53,238 nt of DNA from Saprospiraceae bacterium (GCA_020631455.1 JAHDHF010000003.1:1295-54532); one strand, 5' to 3'; positions 33,245-42,685 are shown, counted from the stretch's first letter. The notes: generated by a model not told the origin, from the letters alone. Numbers and translations: made by a program.

Positions 33245-34522
33245 TCAGGTTTTACGTTTCTTTTTCTTGGCTGCTGGAAAAAGGACATTATTTAATATCA
33301 AACGATAGCCAGGAGAATTGGGGTGGAGATTGAGATCTGTGGCTGGATCATGCACGTAGTGACGATAATCTTCTGGATCATGACCGCCGTAAAATGTCCA
33401 TGTGCCGTAGCCAAATACGCCGTGTATGTAGCGCGCTTCGTTGGCTGGCTTGTTCTCGCCGAGGATAAGGACTTCTGACTTGATCAGTGGCTTACGGAAG
33501 GCTGTCGTCTGCCCCATGAAGCCTTTGACTGTGCGTGTATGGTTTTGAGTTAGCATGGTCGGCACTGGATCCCATTTTGCGCTAAAATCAAAAAGTGTGA
33601 AGAAATCTATCGCTTGATCGACTTTGCGACCTTTGGAGTGGTCAATGTCTGAGTACTCGTACTCGAGAGGGTCTTTGACAAGCTGAAATTTCTTGAAGGC
33701 GAATGTTTTATTGAAATCGAGCTTGGATTGGGCTGTCGGATCTTGTGCGTCGCCATCATACATGTGCTCACAGATGTCGAGACCTTCGGCAGCCAAAGCG
33801 ATGTCATAGGTGTCTGTAGCCGAGCACATGGCAAACATGAATCCGCCTGCTCCAACGTAATCACGAATCCGCTTGACGACTTCGAGTTTGAGTTGCGATA
33901 CTTTGTCAAAGCCGTGCTTGGTGGCGAGGGCTTCCATCTTGCGCTGGTTTTCGCGATACCAAGGCTGGTTTTGATAGCTGCGATAGAATTTTCCGTATTG
34001 CCCAGTGAAGTCTTCGTGGTGTAAGTGCAGCCAATCAAAGTGTTGGAGTGAATCGGCCATGATCTCATCATCGTAAATGACTTCGTACGGAATCTCGGCG
34101 TATGTCAAGACGAGTGTTACGGCATCATCCCAAGGTTGGATTGTTTCGCCTTTGGCATTTTCGGTCGGTGTGTAGACTGCGATCTTGGGCGGCACTTCGA
34201 GGCGTATGGCGTCCATGTTGGCTTCTGGATCTGCGATGTCAGCGATGATTTTATTGAAGGCTGCATCAGAGATAACCTCGTATGTCACATCTCTAAAGAG
34301 ACATTCTTCTTCGAATGTCTTTGTATGCTGGAACGCAAAGCTGCCGCCACGATAATTGAGTAGCCACCAAGATTGAACATCCTTTTCGAGTACCCAGTAA
34401 GTGATGCCGTATGCTTTGAGATGATTGGACTGCTGCTTGTCCATCGGCAACAAGATGAATGCTGCATCAAGCTGAGTACTAAGGCTCAATAGGCAAATAA
34501 GGGCAATGAAAAATTGTTTCAT
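33245..34522 (-). CDS. Secreted protein of the Bacteroidota 'asparagine synthetase B' type (no synthetase domain seen)
   Basis: A 425-residue exported protein with a signal peptide (MKQFFIALICLLSLSTQLDA) and mature part starting AFILLPMDKQQSNHLKAYG. It matches a Bacteroidota family that databases often call asparagine synthetase B, but I see neither an N-terminal Cys glutaminase nor an ATP-pyrophosphatase motif. Instead it has a glutamine-amidotransferase/ThuA-like look (FMFAMCSATDTYDIAL near 230, with Cys after a hydrophobic strand; YGTWTFYGGHDPEDYRH near 380). The C-terminus is a Lys/Arg tail. The true function is unknown, so the common name is best treated as misleading. Confidence 0.7.
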   Translation of the reverse strand: MKQFFIALICLLSLSTQLDAAFILLPMDKQQSNHLKAYGITYWVLEKDVQSWWLLNYRGGSFAFQHTKTFEEECLFRDVTYEVISDAAFNKIIADIADPEANMDAIRLEVPPKIAVYTPTENAKGETIQPWDDAVTLVLTYAEIPYEVIYDDEIMADSLQHFDWLHLHHEDFTGQYGKFYRSYQNQPWYRENQRKMEALATKHGFDKVSQLKLEVVKRIRDYVGAGGFMFAMCSATDTYDIALAAEGLDICEHMYDGDAQDPTAQSKLDFNKTFAFKKFQLVKDPLEYEYSDIDHSKGRKVDQAIDFFTLFDFSAKWDPVPTMLTQNHTRTVKGFMGQTTAFRKPLIKSEVLILGENKPANEARYIHGVFGYGTWTFYGGHDPEDYRHYVHDPATDLNLHPNSPGYRLILNNVLFPAAKKKKRKT

Positions 34523-34628
34523 AGAATAAAATTATTCAAGAAGGTTATGCCAAGATAGTTCACGCATTACTTGGAGCATTCATCATAACATCACAATAAC
34601 GTCGAATTGTAAATTGGGTAAAAAGGCA

Positions 34629-35252
34629 ATGCTTGATCTGTCTATCTTTGGTCTCCTTATGTTGAGTAACCGATTTCATGCCAGTGTACGTGTTTTAAGT
34701 CTTGCGGCATTTATTTGTTTCAGTCTTTTGATCTCAACAAACGATGCTTTTGGACAGCTTTGGCAAGATGGGTTTGTCGTACTCAACACTGGCGATACGC
34801 TCACAGGCAAAGTAAAAGTAGCAACTCCGGCTGTACGTTCGGTCAAAGTTGTATTTCGTGATTCTGCTACAGATGAAGTGACAAGTTACAAGCCATTAAG
34901 TATCAAATCATTCACAGCAAATGGTGAAACATTTGATAGTAAAATCTACGATGTTGTACCATCATTCAAATACGGCTATTCAGTATTTATGCGGCGTATG
35001 AATAGTGGCGGCCCTATTAAAGTGTACGAATATTGGAATACCGATAAAGAGCGCGGCTTTACGCAGACGTTCCTTGAAAATGATGGCGACTATCTTTTTG
35101 AAGTCTTGTACCCGAGATTCAAGCCGTTGATGATCACGTATTTCGAAGAATATCCCCAACTCGTAGCAAAGATTAAGCGTGGCGCATTTAAAAAGCGTGA
35201 TCTGCTTAAAATCGTTCATGAATATAATTCCTACATGACGCGTGGCTATTAA
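34629..35252 (+). CDS. Secreted hypothetical protein
   Basis: A protein of about 207 residues with an N-terminal hydrophobic segment ending near SLLISTNDAFG, a likely signal peptide. The mature part (QLWQDGFVVLNTGDTLTGKV) is of the kind seen in many Bacteroidota proteins of unknown function that start with a short beta domain containing GDTLxGKV. ATG 34629 is preceded by AAAAGG; ATG 34659 is an alternative giving a tighter signal peptide, and TTG 34614 is also open. It precedes the VWA membrane protein by 24 bp. Confidence 0.6.
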   Translation: MLDLSIFGLLMLSNRFHASVRVLSLAAFICFSLLISTNDAFGQLWQDGFVVLNTGDTLTGKVKVATPAVRSVKVVFRDSATDEVTSYKPLSIKSFTANGETFDSKIYDVVPSFKYGYSVFMRRMNSGGPIKVYEYWNTDKERGFTQTFLENDGDYLFEVLYPRFKPLMITYFEEYPQLVAKIKRGAFKKRDLLKIVHEYNSYMTRGY

Positions 35253-35276
35253 GCTACTCGTACGTCACAGTATCGC

Positions 35277-37370
35277 ATGGAATTGACCTTTCAATATCCG
35301 CTCTGGTATATCGGGCTTTGTGTTTTCTTCGGGATAGCTGTAGCAGCTCTACTCTATGTAAAGGCAAAGCCTTTTGGCAAAAAATCGACGGGACTCAATA
35401 TTTTCTTATCGATTTTGCGTGGGCTTGCTGTTACAGGCATTGCTATGCTGCTGCTTTCACCGCTGCTCAAAAACATGGAGACGGAGACGAGAAAGCCAAT
35501 CGTCGTCATCGCAACAGATGTGAGTGAGTCGATGAAAGCTGCATTGACAGATGCTGACTCTGCAACATTGACATCAGAAATTGCAAACCTATCTACAACA
35601 CTTCAAGAGCAATATGATGTCATCGAATACACGTTTGGCTCAGAGTTGAGCGAGTCATCCGATATTTCTTTTGGAGATAAGATGACGAATATGTCTTCTG
35701 TCATCAATGAAGTGTACGACCTCTACGGCAATCAAAATCTTGGAGCAGTCGTGTTGACTTCAGATGGTATTTACAATCAAGGGAGCAATCCACTTTATCT
35801 CGCGCCCAAACTCGGAGCACCGATTTTTACAATCGCCGTAGGCGATACGACACCAAAGCGAGACCTCGTGCTCAAGCGTGTCTTTCATAATAACATCGCA
35901 TATCTCGGAGACAAGTTTAGCATTCAAGTCGATGTATCAGCGTTTAATTGTGCTGGAGCAGGCTCGACGCTCCGTGTCAGCAAAGTTGGTGATGGTGGGC
36001 AGCTTCTTGATTCGCAGCCGATCGCAATCAGCGGCAAAGACTTTTTTACAACCAAGGAAATCATCTTGCCTGCTGACAAGCCTGGTACTCAGCGCTACCG
36101 TATCAGTTTGACAGGCGTCAGCGGCGAAGCCAGTCGAGCAAACAATTCCAAAGACATCTTTGTCGAAATTCTTGATGCTCGACAGCAAATACTCATAGCA
36201 GCCGCAGCTCCGCATCCTGACTTAACTGCACTGAAGGCAGCTTATGACGGTAATAAAAACTACGAAGTCACGCTCAAAATCGGAGCCGAGCTTCCAAGGA
36301 CAGTTTCCAAGTATGATGTTGTCATTTTGCATCAGCTGCCGAGCAAAGCACACCCTGCTACGGATTTACTAAACGATCTTCGCACAGGCAAAATCCCGCA
36401 TCTGTTTATTCTTGGTGCACAGACGAATCTTAACGCCTTTGGCAAAGCACAAGACTTGATCACACTCAAAGGCGCAAATGTCAATGTCAACGATGTGCAG
36501 CCAGTGATGGCTTCTGGATTTAACTTGTTTACAATCAGTGACGAGCTGATTGCCATGACCAAGCGCTTTCCGCCCTTGCAAAGTCCGTTTGGCGAATATG
36601 CAGCAGGGGGCAACACTGACGTTTTGCTAGAACAAAAGATCGGCACTGTAGAGACAGGCTATCCCTTGATGGTTTTTGGAGAGCGCGATGGTATCAAGCA
36701 AGCAGTCATCTGCGGCGAAGGCATTTTCAAATGGCGAATCTTTAATTACTTGCAGCAGCAGCACTTTGAGCAAGTCGATGAGTTGCTCGGCAAGACACTT
36801 CAATACCTCAGTGTCAAGCGCGATAAACGACGCTTTAGAGCCAATGCTAGCAAAAATCTCTACGACGAAAACGAGCACGTCTTTATCGATGCTGAACTCT
36901 ACAACGAAAGCTATGAGCTTATCAATGATCCTGATGCGAGCGTAACACTGACCGATCAAGACGGCAAGCAATTTTCGTTTACGATGAGCAAGACCACGAG
37001 TGCCTACACGCTTGATGCTGGTATTCTGCCGACTGGCAGCTATCGCTATACAGCCTCAGTCGAAGTCGATGGCAATAAATTGACCTCCAATGGCCGCTTT
37101 AGCATTAAGCCGATCCAGCTTGAGCTCTTCGAAACGACTGCTGATTATGGACTCCTCCGTCTCATGTCAGAGCGCACAGGAGGAGAGCAGCGCACACTCG
37201 ATGGCATCAGCACATTAGCTGAGCGGATTTCTGGTGATGAGACTGTCCGACCGACACTGTATAGCACGCTCAAGACGAGAGCTGTCATCAATCTCAAGTG
37301 GATTTTCTTTGCCCTCATTGGCTTGTTGATCCTTGAGTGGTTTATCCGTCGGTACAAAGGGGCTTACTAA
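35277..37370 (+). CDS. VWA-domain membrane protein
   Basis: A 697-residue protein with two N-terminal membrane helices (about 8-28 and 40-62) and one C-terminal helix (about 672-690) before the basic RRYKGAY tail. Between them are a von Willebrand A domain, whose metal-ion-dependent adhesion motif is DVSESMK near residue 82, and a long extracytoplasmic beta-rich part. A GATase-like region is suggested by VVILHQLPSKAHPATDLL. It is probably anchored with the bulk in the periplasm. Its partner is unknown. Confidence 0.82.
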   Translation: MELTFQYPLWYIGLCVFFGIAVAALLYVKAKPFGKKSTGLNIFLSILRGLAVTGIAMLLLSPLLKNMETETRKPIVVIATDVSESMKAALTDADSATLTSEIANLSTTLQEQYDVIEYTFGSELSESSDISFGDKMTNMSSVINEVYDLYGNQNLGAVVLTSDGIYNQGSNPLYLAPKLGAPIFTIAVGDTTPKRDLVLKRVFHNNIAYLGDKFSIQVDVSAFNCAGAGSTLRVSKVGDGGQLLDSQPIAISGKDFFTTKEIILPADKPGTQRYRISLTGVSGEASRANNSKDIFVEILDARQQILIAAAAPHPDLTALKAAYDGNKNYEVTLKIGAELPRTVSKYDVVILHQLPSKAHPATDLLNDLRTGKIPHLFILGAQTNLNAFGKAQDLITLKGANVNVNDVQPVMASGFNLFTISDELIAMTKRFPPLQSPFGEYAAGGNTDVLLEQKIGTVETGYPLMVFGERDGIKQAVICGEGIFKWRIFNYLQQQHFEQVDELLGKTLQYLSVKRDKRRFRANASKNLYDENEHVFIDAELYNESYELINDPDASVTLTDQDGKQFSFTMSKTTSAYTLDAGILPTGSYRYTASVEVDGNKLTSNGRFSIKPIQLELFETTADYGLLRLMSERTGGEQRTLDGISTLAERISGDETVRPTLYSTLKTRAVINLKWIFFALIGLLILEWFIRRYKGAY

Positions 37371-37402
37371 ATCTATGCTCAAGACACCTTATATTAGAAT
37401 CA

Positions 37403-37852
37403 ATGAAACAGTTTTCTAAGTATAAGTATATCGTTCTTGGCTTAAGTTTTTTGATCTATTCGATTTCCCTTTTTTGCGAAGCTTTTTATATCGATCGAAC
37501 AGATTATGATGCTTGGTCGTTTTCACTTGGCTTAGTTGCGATGGGGTGGCTTGGTATGCTCTTTGGGTCAGCAGGAGCATTTGTTTGGCTCGCCAATCCA
37601 ATACTCTTTATAGCATGGATAGCGACATGTATCCGTGAGCGAGTCGCGATAGGACTTGGTGCAGTTGCGACTACGATTGCCCTTTGTTTCTATCTATTTG
37701 TAGATGAAATCATCACTGGAGAAAACGGTGCTTACAGCGATATTACTCAATACTGTTTAGGCTATTGGTTGTGGTTGTTGAGCATGATTGTATTTACAGT
37801 TGGATTAATTTTCGTTTACGCCAAGTATTATCCTAAACACAACGAAGGGTAA
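37403..37852 (+). CDS. Small integral membrane protein
   Basis: A 149-residue protein with about four hydrophobic helices (near 10-28, 45-62, 70-90, 120-142). ATG 37403 (MKQFSKYKYIV) follows the VWA gene by 32 bp and begins just before the first helix; the open frame upstream lies in the VWA coding region. No family recognised. A repeat follows 7 bp after the stop. Confidence 0.65.
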   Translation: MKQFSKYKYIVLGLSFLIYSISLFCEAFYIDRTDYDAWSFSLGLVAMGWLGMLFGSAGAFVWLANPILFIAWIATCIRERVAIGLGAVATTIALCFYLFVDEIITGENGAYSDITQYCLGYWLWLLSMIVFTVGLIFVYAKYYPKHNEG

Positions 37853-37859
37853 ATTTTAT

Positions 37860-37968
37860 GGGCCATCCGCAGCCTCCAGCTGCGGTCGCTATGCTTCGTG
37901 GCTCGCTACTCGCTCGGCCGCTCATAAAAAATTCGCGTCTGCTACGCACCACTTCGCAGCGCTTGTCC
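37860..37968 (-). repeat. Family C structured intergenic repeat, copy 8
   Basis: The plus strand starts GGGCCATCCGCAGC and ends GCGCTTGTCC. It begins 7 bp after a stop codon and is paired with family A copy 5, 20 bp away. Confidence 0.88.
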
Positions 37969-37988
37969 TCTCAGAGTATAAAGCTGCT

Positions 37989-38089
37989 GGCTGAGGGATA
38001 GGAGGTGTTGTCTGAACTCCGAGTGACTGTAAAGGAACTCGGAGAGAGTGCCGCATAGCCCGACCGCGAGCTTGCGAGCGGGCAGCCCC
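37989..38089 (+). repeat. Family A structured intergenic repeat, copy 5
   Basis: It starts GGCTGAGGGATAGGAGG and ends GGCAGCCCC. Hairpin 38017-38044: 8-bp arms, GA/GA, CT/AG, GTAA loop. The last hairpin is CCGC, GA/GA, GC/GC, TT loop. It ends 20 bp from the dacB stop. Confidence 0.9.
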
Positions 38090-38109
38090 ACATTTTTATT
38101 CTTCGAAAT

Positions 38110-39570
38110 TTACTTGGTGAGCGCTTCGAGAAGTGGCTCGAGTTTTTTGCGCATCACGCTGCTCTTACAGTCAAAATTATTGACGATGACACAGAAGGCG
38201 ATCTCATGACCATTGGCTGCGGTCGCGTATCCTGCATACGCACGGACACGTGTCATGCTGCCGCTTTTGCCTTGTATTTTGCCTTTGGCTTGCGAGTTTT
38301 TAAGGATGTATTTGAGCGTACCGCTCTCACCGGCTACGGCAAGCGATGGCTTGACTTGGGTCGCGAGTATTTGGTCGCGTGAGATGACCGAAAGAATATC
38401 TGTAATATGACGAGCAGAGATCGCTGTACGAGGCGAGAGACCGCTTCCGTCTTCGATAAATGCTGCCTTCATGTTTACTCCTCGCGACTCATAAAAGTCA
38501 TAGACTGCTTCGACGCCTGCTTCTGTGCTTGCTGAGTTTTTAGCTTTTTTGCCGAGTGCTTTGAGCATACTCTCTGCGTAAAGGTTGATCGATTCTTTAT
38601 TGCAGCGATCGGCGATAGCGCTCAGCGGCGGACTGTTATATGTCGCCAAAGTTGTGACTTGCGCTTGTGGCTGATTATCTAAATTTCGAATGCGCTGAGT
38701 CGTGACGCGGTTGCTGATTTTGATTTTCGCTTGAGCGAGTTTTTGCGCAAGTGAATAGGCGACAAAAAATGGCGGATCAGGAATCGAACCTTTAATTGTG
38801 AATGGTTTGCTCCCCGGAGGAATCGTTCCGCGTATTGCACGTTCGTAATTGAGCGGCGCACCGAAAATGTAGGCTTCGTCGCGGCTGCCCTGTGGTCCAG
38901 TCGTGACTTCATTTTGGAAACGAACGTAAGGAAGCTGCGGCTCTAGACTTATGATACTTGTTTTGACACCTGGCGATGTTGAACGATCGAATGTGAGTTT
39001 GTAGCGATTTTCGTTGATGTTGAGTCCGCTGACACCAGCACCATAATAATTGCCGAGATCATTCCATTGCCAAGTCGGGGCATTGACAGCCGATTCATAC
39101 GCCGTACCATCTCCGATGATTGAGCCTGTGATTTCAGTTATTCCTACCTGCTGAATGGCTGCTACGAGTTCTCGAATTTGTGCATCGAATGGTTTCGCAC
39201 CTTCCAGTTCGTCACTTCCCCAAGTCGGATCACCAGAGCCGATGATGTACAGATCTCCATCAAGGACGCCGTTACTTATTTCACCAGAATATGCAAGTCG
39301 TGTCTCAAAGCGAAAATCAGCTCCGAGTACGTTGAGTGCCGCTGCCGAAGTGACGACTTTCATGATGCTCGCTGGCGTATGTGCTGCACGTGAGCGATGC
39401 GAAACGATCGTCCTACCATCTTTCAAATCAACAGCATGAAGCGTCATCGATGCAGATTGCATAACAGGATCAGCAAGGAGCTTGTCGAGCGCTGCTTGAG
39501 CAGATTTATTTTGTGCAGTAAGTGAAGCGACACAAAAGAGACTCAACAAGATGAGTCCTAGCCTAGACAT
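38110..39570 (-). CDS. dacB: D-alanyl-D-alanine carboxypeptidase/endopeptidase (PBP4 type)
   Basis: A 486-residue secreted penicillin-binding protein that trims or cleaves peptidoglycan cross-links. The signal peptide is MSRLGLILLSLFCVASLTAQ. Active-site motifs are in order: SIMK (Ser-Lys) near residue 68, SIN within KESINLYAESML near 335, and KSG in IQGKSGSMTR near 435. ATG 39570 overlaps the lpdA stop by 8 bp (ATGTCTAG); a start three codons earlier is also open. It is the last of a pth-lpdA-dacB run on the minus strand. Confidence 0.93.
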   Translation of the reverse strand: MSRLGLILLSLFCVASLTAQNKSAQAALDKLLADPVMQSASMTLHAVDLKDGRTIVSHRSRAAHTPASIMKVVTSAAALNVLGADFRFETRLAYSGEISNGVLDGDLYIIGSGDPTWGSDELEGAKPFDAQIRELVAAIQQVGITEITGSIIGDGTAYESAVNAPTWQWNDLGNYYGAGVSGLNINENRYKLTFDRSTSPGVKTSIISLEPQLPYVRFQNEVTTGPQGSRDEAYIFGAPLNYERAIRGTIPPGSKPFTIKGSIPDPPFFVAYSLAQKLAQAKIKISNRVTTQRIRNLDNQPQAQVTTLATYNSPPLSAIADRCNKESINLYAESMLKALGKKAKNSASTEAGVEAVYDFYESRGVNMKAAFIEDGSGLSPRTAISARHITDILSVISRDQILATQVKPSLAVAGESGTLKYILKNSQAKGKIQGKSGSMTRVRAYAGYATAANGHEIAFCVIVNNFDCKSSVMRKKLEPLLEALTK

Positions 39571-40972
39571 GCATCGCACGATTGTCAGTAGCTGCTAGAG
39601 CTGCTTCTTTCATGGCTTCCATATATGTTGGGTGTGCGTGACTCGCCCGAGCGATATCTTCTGCACTTGCTCTAAACTCCATAGCGATGACTGCTTCAGC
39701 GATGCCGTCTGCTACACGCGCTCCACACATGTGCACACCGAGTATTTCGTCTGTCTCTTTGTGAGCAATGATTTTGACGAGACCTTCTGTATCACTACTC
39801 GCACGAGCTCGGCCAAGTGCTTTGAATGGAAACTTGCCGACTTTGTACGGAGTGCCAGCTTCTTTGACTTGTTCTTCAGTTTGTCCTACACCTGCAACTT
39901 CTGGCCATGTATAGACAACACCTGGAATTAAATTGTAGTCGATATGTGGTGATTGACCAGCGATGACTTCTGCTACGAAAACGCCTTCTTCTTCGGCTTT
40001 GTGAGCGAGCATTGCTCCTTGAACGACATCACCGATTGCGTAAATGTGTGGCTGATCTGTACGAAGATGCTTATCAATAGGAATGCGACCGCGATCATCA
40101 GTGCTGAGTCCCGCTGCTTCGAGATTAAGTCCATCTGTGTATGGTCTACGGCCAATTGCGACTAAGCAATAATCGCCTTTGAGGACAAGCGGTTCTGCAT
40201 CAGCTTTGTCACGAGCTTCGGCCGTCACAGTAACGGTGGTTTTTGTTGCTTTAACTTCGGTTACTTTATGCTTGAGATGAAACTTGATGCCAAGCTTTTT
40301 CAAGGAACGCATGAGTTCTTTGGCGACATCTTTATCCATTCCTGGAATGATGCGATCCAAGTATTCAACGACGCTGACCTCTGCTCCAATACGTGCGTAG
40401 ACAGAACCTAACTCAAGGCCGATCACACCGCCTCCGATGATGATTAGATGCTTCGGTATTTTATCAAGTGACAATGCTTCTGTGCTTGTGATGACACGCT
40501 TCTTGTCGTAATTAAATGCAGCTGGAGTCGTTGGCTTGCTTCCTGTAGCGATGATGATATTCTTAGCAGTAAGATCTGTTGCTTTACCATCGCTTGCAGT
40601 GACAGTAACCGTATTCGGATCTTTGAACGAACCATGTCCGTGGTGGACATCGATTTTATTTTTCTTCATCAAAAACTCTACACCACTGCATGTGACGCTA
40701 ACGACATCGCGTTTGCGCGCCATCATTTGTTTGATGTCGACTTTCGGCTTATTGATCACGATACCATGATCTGCAAATTTGTGCTCGGCTGCATGAAAAT
40801 GCTCACTAGAATCAAGCAGTGCTTTAGATGGAATACAACCTACATTGAGGCAAGTACCACCAAGCGTTTGATATTTTTCGATAATCGCAGTCTTCATTCC
40901 AAGCTGCGAACAGCGGATAGCTGCTACATATCCTCCAGGGCCAGAGCCGATGACGATGACGTCGTAATTCAT
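39563..40972 (-). CDS. lpdA: Dihydrolipoyl dehydrogenase (E3)
   Basis: A 469-residue flavoprotein that reoxidises dihydrolipoamide in the 2-oxoacid dehydrogenase and glycine cleavage complexes. FAD fold GSGPGGYVAA at the N-terminus, redox disulfide in GGTCLNVGCIPSKALL near 38-53, NAD fold GGGVIGLELGS near 185, and C-terminal His-Glu pair in the dimer motif HAHPTYMEAM near 448. Its stop overlaps the dacB start. A near-match -7 box (TACCTTCG) lies 28 bp upstream. Confidence 0.96.
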   Translation of the reverse strand: MNYDVIVIGSGPGGYVAAIRCSQLGMKTAIIEKYQTLGGTCLNVGCIPSKALLDSSEHFHAAEHKFADHGIVINKPKVDIKQMMARKRDVVSVTCSGVEFLMKKNKIDVHHGHGSFKDPNTVTVTASDGKATDLTAKNIIIATGSKPTTPAAFNYDKKRVITSTEALSLDKIPKHLIIIGGGVIGLELGSVYARIGAEVSVVEYLDRIIPGMDKDVAKELMRSLKKLGIKFHLKHKVTEVKATKTTVTVTAEARDKADAEPLVLKGDYCLVAIGRRPYTDGLNLEAAGLSTDDRGRIPIDKHLRTDQPHIYAIGDVVQGAMLAHKAEEEGVFVAEVIAGQSPHIDYNLIPGVVYTWPEVAGVGQTEEQVKEAGTPYKVGKFPFKALGRARASSDTEGLVKIIAHKETDEILGVHMCGARVADGIAEAVIAMEFRASAEDIARASHAHPTYMEAMKEAALAATDNRAMHV

Positions 40973-40999
40973 AGTATGATGATTAATGCAATCGAGCTG

Positions 41000-41007
41000 C
41001 GAAGGTA
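41000..41007 (-). promoter_or_regulatory. TACCTTCG -7-like box for lpdA
   Basis: One mismatch from TAnnTTTG, 28 bp upstream of ATG 40972. Confidence 0.35.
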
Positions 41008-41050
41008 CAACTAGAATCGCCTTTGAATTTGATTCCTTCGACCTTTGCTT

Positions 41051-41617
41051 CTAAGCATTTCGATTCAGGTCACTCATCGTTCGCTGAAGTCCAATCGAGG
41101 CAAAACTGAGCACCATCTTACAAGCATGCTCGATCAATTTTTCGAGTTGTTTCTTCTCTTCTGAGCTCCATTTCCCGAGCACAAAATCGACTTGTCTGCC
41201 CTTCGAAAAATCATTTCCTATTCCAAAACGTAACCGCGGATATGCACTCGATCCAAGACGCTGCTCAATATCAGTCAATCCATTATGTCCACCAGCACCG
41301 CCTTTGGCACGCATCCGTAACGCTCCAAGGTCGAGATTTAGATCATCGACGATAACAAGACTTCGATCTACGGGTATTTTCTGTTCTGTCAGCCAAAACT
41401 TCATCGCCTTGCCGCTCAGGTTCATGTACGTTGAAGGCTTAAGCAAAATAAGCTGTCTGCCGCGATGCTTAATAGTTGTGACACTACCGAGACGAGCAGA
41501 CTCCCAAGTTGCACCTTTTGAGTCTGCCAGTGCGTCGAGCACATCAAAACCAATATTGTGGCGTGTTCCGTCGTATTCCGCTCCGATATTCCCAAGACCG
41601 ATGATCAAATATTTCAT
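41051..41617 (-). CDS. pth: Peptidyl-tRNA hydrolase
   Basis: A 188-residue cytoplasmic enzyme that frees tRNA from stalled peptidyl-tRNA. The N-terminal GLGNIGAEYDGTRHNIGF carries the catalytic His and the conserved Asn; VIVDDLNLDLGALRMR near 90 contains the catalytic Asp; GGAGGHNGLTDI near 107 follows. The length is normal. It lies upstream of lpdA on the same strand with a 78-bp gap. Confidence 0.96.
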   Translation of the reverse strand: MKYLIIGLGNIGAEYDGTRHNIGFDVLDALADSKGATWESARLGSVTTIKHRGRQLILLKPSTYMNLSGKAMKFWLTEQKIPVDRSLVIVDDLNLDLGALRMRAKGGAGGHNGLTDIEQRLGSSAYPRLRFGIGNDFSKGRQVDFVLGKWSSEEKKQLEKLIEHACKMVLSFASIGLQRTMSDLNRNA

Positions 41618-41627
41618 ATCCCAATCA

Positions 41628-41635
41628 CAAAGGTG
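41628..41635 (-). promoter_or_regulatory. CACCTTTG -7-like box for pth
   Basis: It matches TAnnTTTG except at the first base; it lies only 10 bp from ATG 41617, so the leader would be minimal. Confidence 0.3.
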
Positions 41636-41673
41636 AGTCTTTTTTGAGAAGTTTCAATCAGAATAATATATTA

Positions 41674-41826
41674 GGGGCTGCCCGCTACGCGGTCGGGCTA
41701 TTCGGCAGTACGGTAGCCTAGTTTTTTTCAGGTTTATTTTTTAATAGAAAACTTTAAATCTTTCTATTAAAAAATAAACCTGAAAAAATCCGCTCGCAGG
41801 CTCGCGCTGCCTTCTATCCCTCAGCC
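41674..41826 (-). repeat. Family B structured intergenic repeat, copy 5
   Basis: The plus strand runs from GGGGCTGCCCGC to TCCCTCAGCC. The middle hairpin has perfect 28-bp arms (41723-41788). It ends 4 bp before the stop codon of the DUF6428 gene. Confidence 0.9.
41723..41788. repeat. Inner long hairpin of family B copy 5
   Basis: Perfect 28-bp arms with a 10-base loop (ACTTTAAATC). AATAGAAA and TTTCTATT flank the loop, inside rather than outside the stem as in other copies. Confidence 0.9.
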
Positions 41827-41830
41827 ATCT

Positions 41831-42289
41831 CTAGCAGCAGTTGCTACCTGAGCAACATGAGTCTTGCGTCGCCATCTCTAGACCTACAAATGATGGTATG
41901 CACTGATCTTGAGCAAGGCAAGCCGTTGACTTATTGACCAAAACAAATCCAGCATCAATTACTTTAAGAGAATACAATTGAATTGTCTCGCCTTGATATT
42001 CGACGATGATTTCATGATCGTCGAGCTGCAATTTATCTTTTGATTTTTGGATAATCGAGAGCAGCTTGCTCGGCTTAAGGCGATGCTCGAGATCTGCATC
42101 ATTATACCACAACTGAAATGACACATATTCATCTTTATGGATCGTTTTTCCGCAATCGATAAAATGCTTCGTTGTCAGCCCAACTTCTGTAATATGAAAA
42201 TGCGGCGGCAAGCTTTCACCATTTTCCATTTTGAAGCTGACTGAGTTAGTCATCGATTGTAAGGCAGTAATACATTCTGAAAGAGTCAT
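41831..42289 (-). CDS. DUF6428 family protein with Cys-rich tail
   Basis: A 152-residue soluble protein. The core (FHITEVGLTTKHFIDCGKTI near 30, then FQLWYNDADLEHRLKPSKL near 57) matches small proteins found beside ArsR regulators in Bacteroidota. The tail holds CLAQDQC and ends CCSGSNCC, giving cysteine pairs that could bind a metal or metalloid. Its start overlaps the arsR stop by 4 bp (ATGA). No arsenic pump or reductase is in the window. Role unknown. Confidence 0.72.
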   Translation of the reverse strand: MTLSECITALQSMTNSVSFKMENGESLPPHFHITEVGLTTKHFIDCGKTIHKDEYVSFQLWYNDADLEHRLKPSKLLSIIQKSKDKLQLDDHEIIVEYQGETIQLYSLKVIDAGFVLVNKSTACLAQDQCIPSFVGLEMATQDSCCSGSNCC

Positions 42290-42612
42290 AGATCGCGGTT
42301 TTGAATTGAGTGTTGCTGTATAAGAGAGAGAAAGCGTTGAATTTCATCTACAGATTGAGGAGCTAAACAGTAGCAAATTGTCGGTCCTTCAAATGAACCA
42401 ACAATAAGTCCAGCAGATCGGAGCGTAAGCAAATGCTGCGAAATGGATGGTTGCGAAAGAGGTAATTCATCCACAATTTCTTTACAAATACAAGAATTTT
42501 GCTTGAGCAGATATTGTATGATTGCTACTCGAGCTGGATGCCCAAGTGCTTTTGCTAATCTTGCTATTGCATTCTGCTTTTCACTAAAAACTTCTGTCTT
42601 TGATGCGCCCAT
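42286..42612 (-). CDS. ArsR-family metal-responsive repressor
   Basis: A 108-residue winged-helix repressor. The DNA-binding region LPLSQPSISQHLLTLRSAGL is typical, and the motif NSCICKEIV has the CxC thiolate site of arsenic/antimony sensors in the helix before the HTH. ATG 42612 (MGASKTEVF) is chosen; seven residues are open upstream. It is the first gene of a two-gene operon with DUF6428, so it probably represses both when no metalloid is bound. The effector is inferred. Confidence 0.87.
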   Translation of the reverse strand: MGASKTEVFSEKQNAIARLAKALGHPARVAIIQYLLKQNSCICKEIVDELPLSQPSISQHLLTLRSAGLIVGSFEGPTICYCLAPQSVDEIQRFLSLIQQHSIQNRDL

Positions 42613-42685
42613 ATTATGATATCGCAATATCACGATGAATAGTTCATTTTCTTGGATAATTCATTGGTAAATTTTCGGTTGTCGT

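Noticed and set aside
33245-34522. Asparagine synthetase
   Set aside because: No glutaminase N-terminal Cys and no ATP-pyrophosphatase loop; an exported protein would not have ATP.
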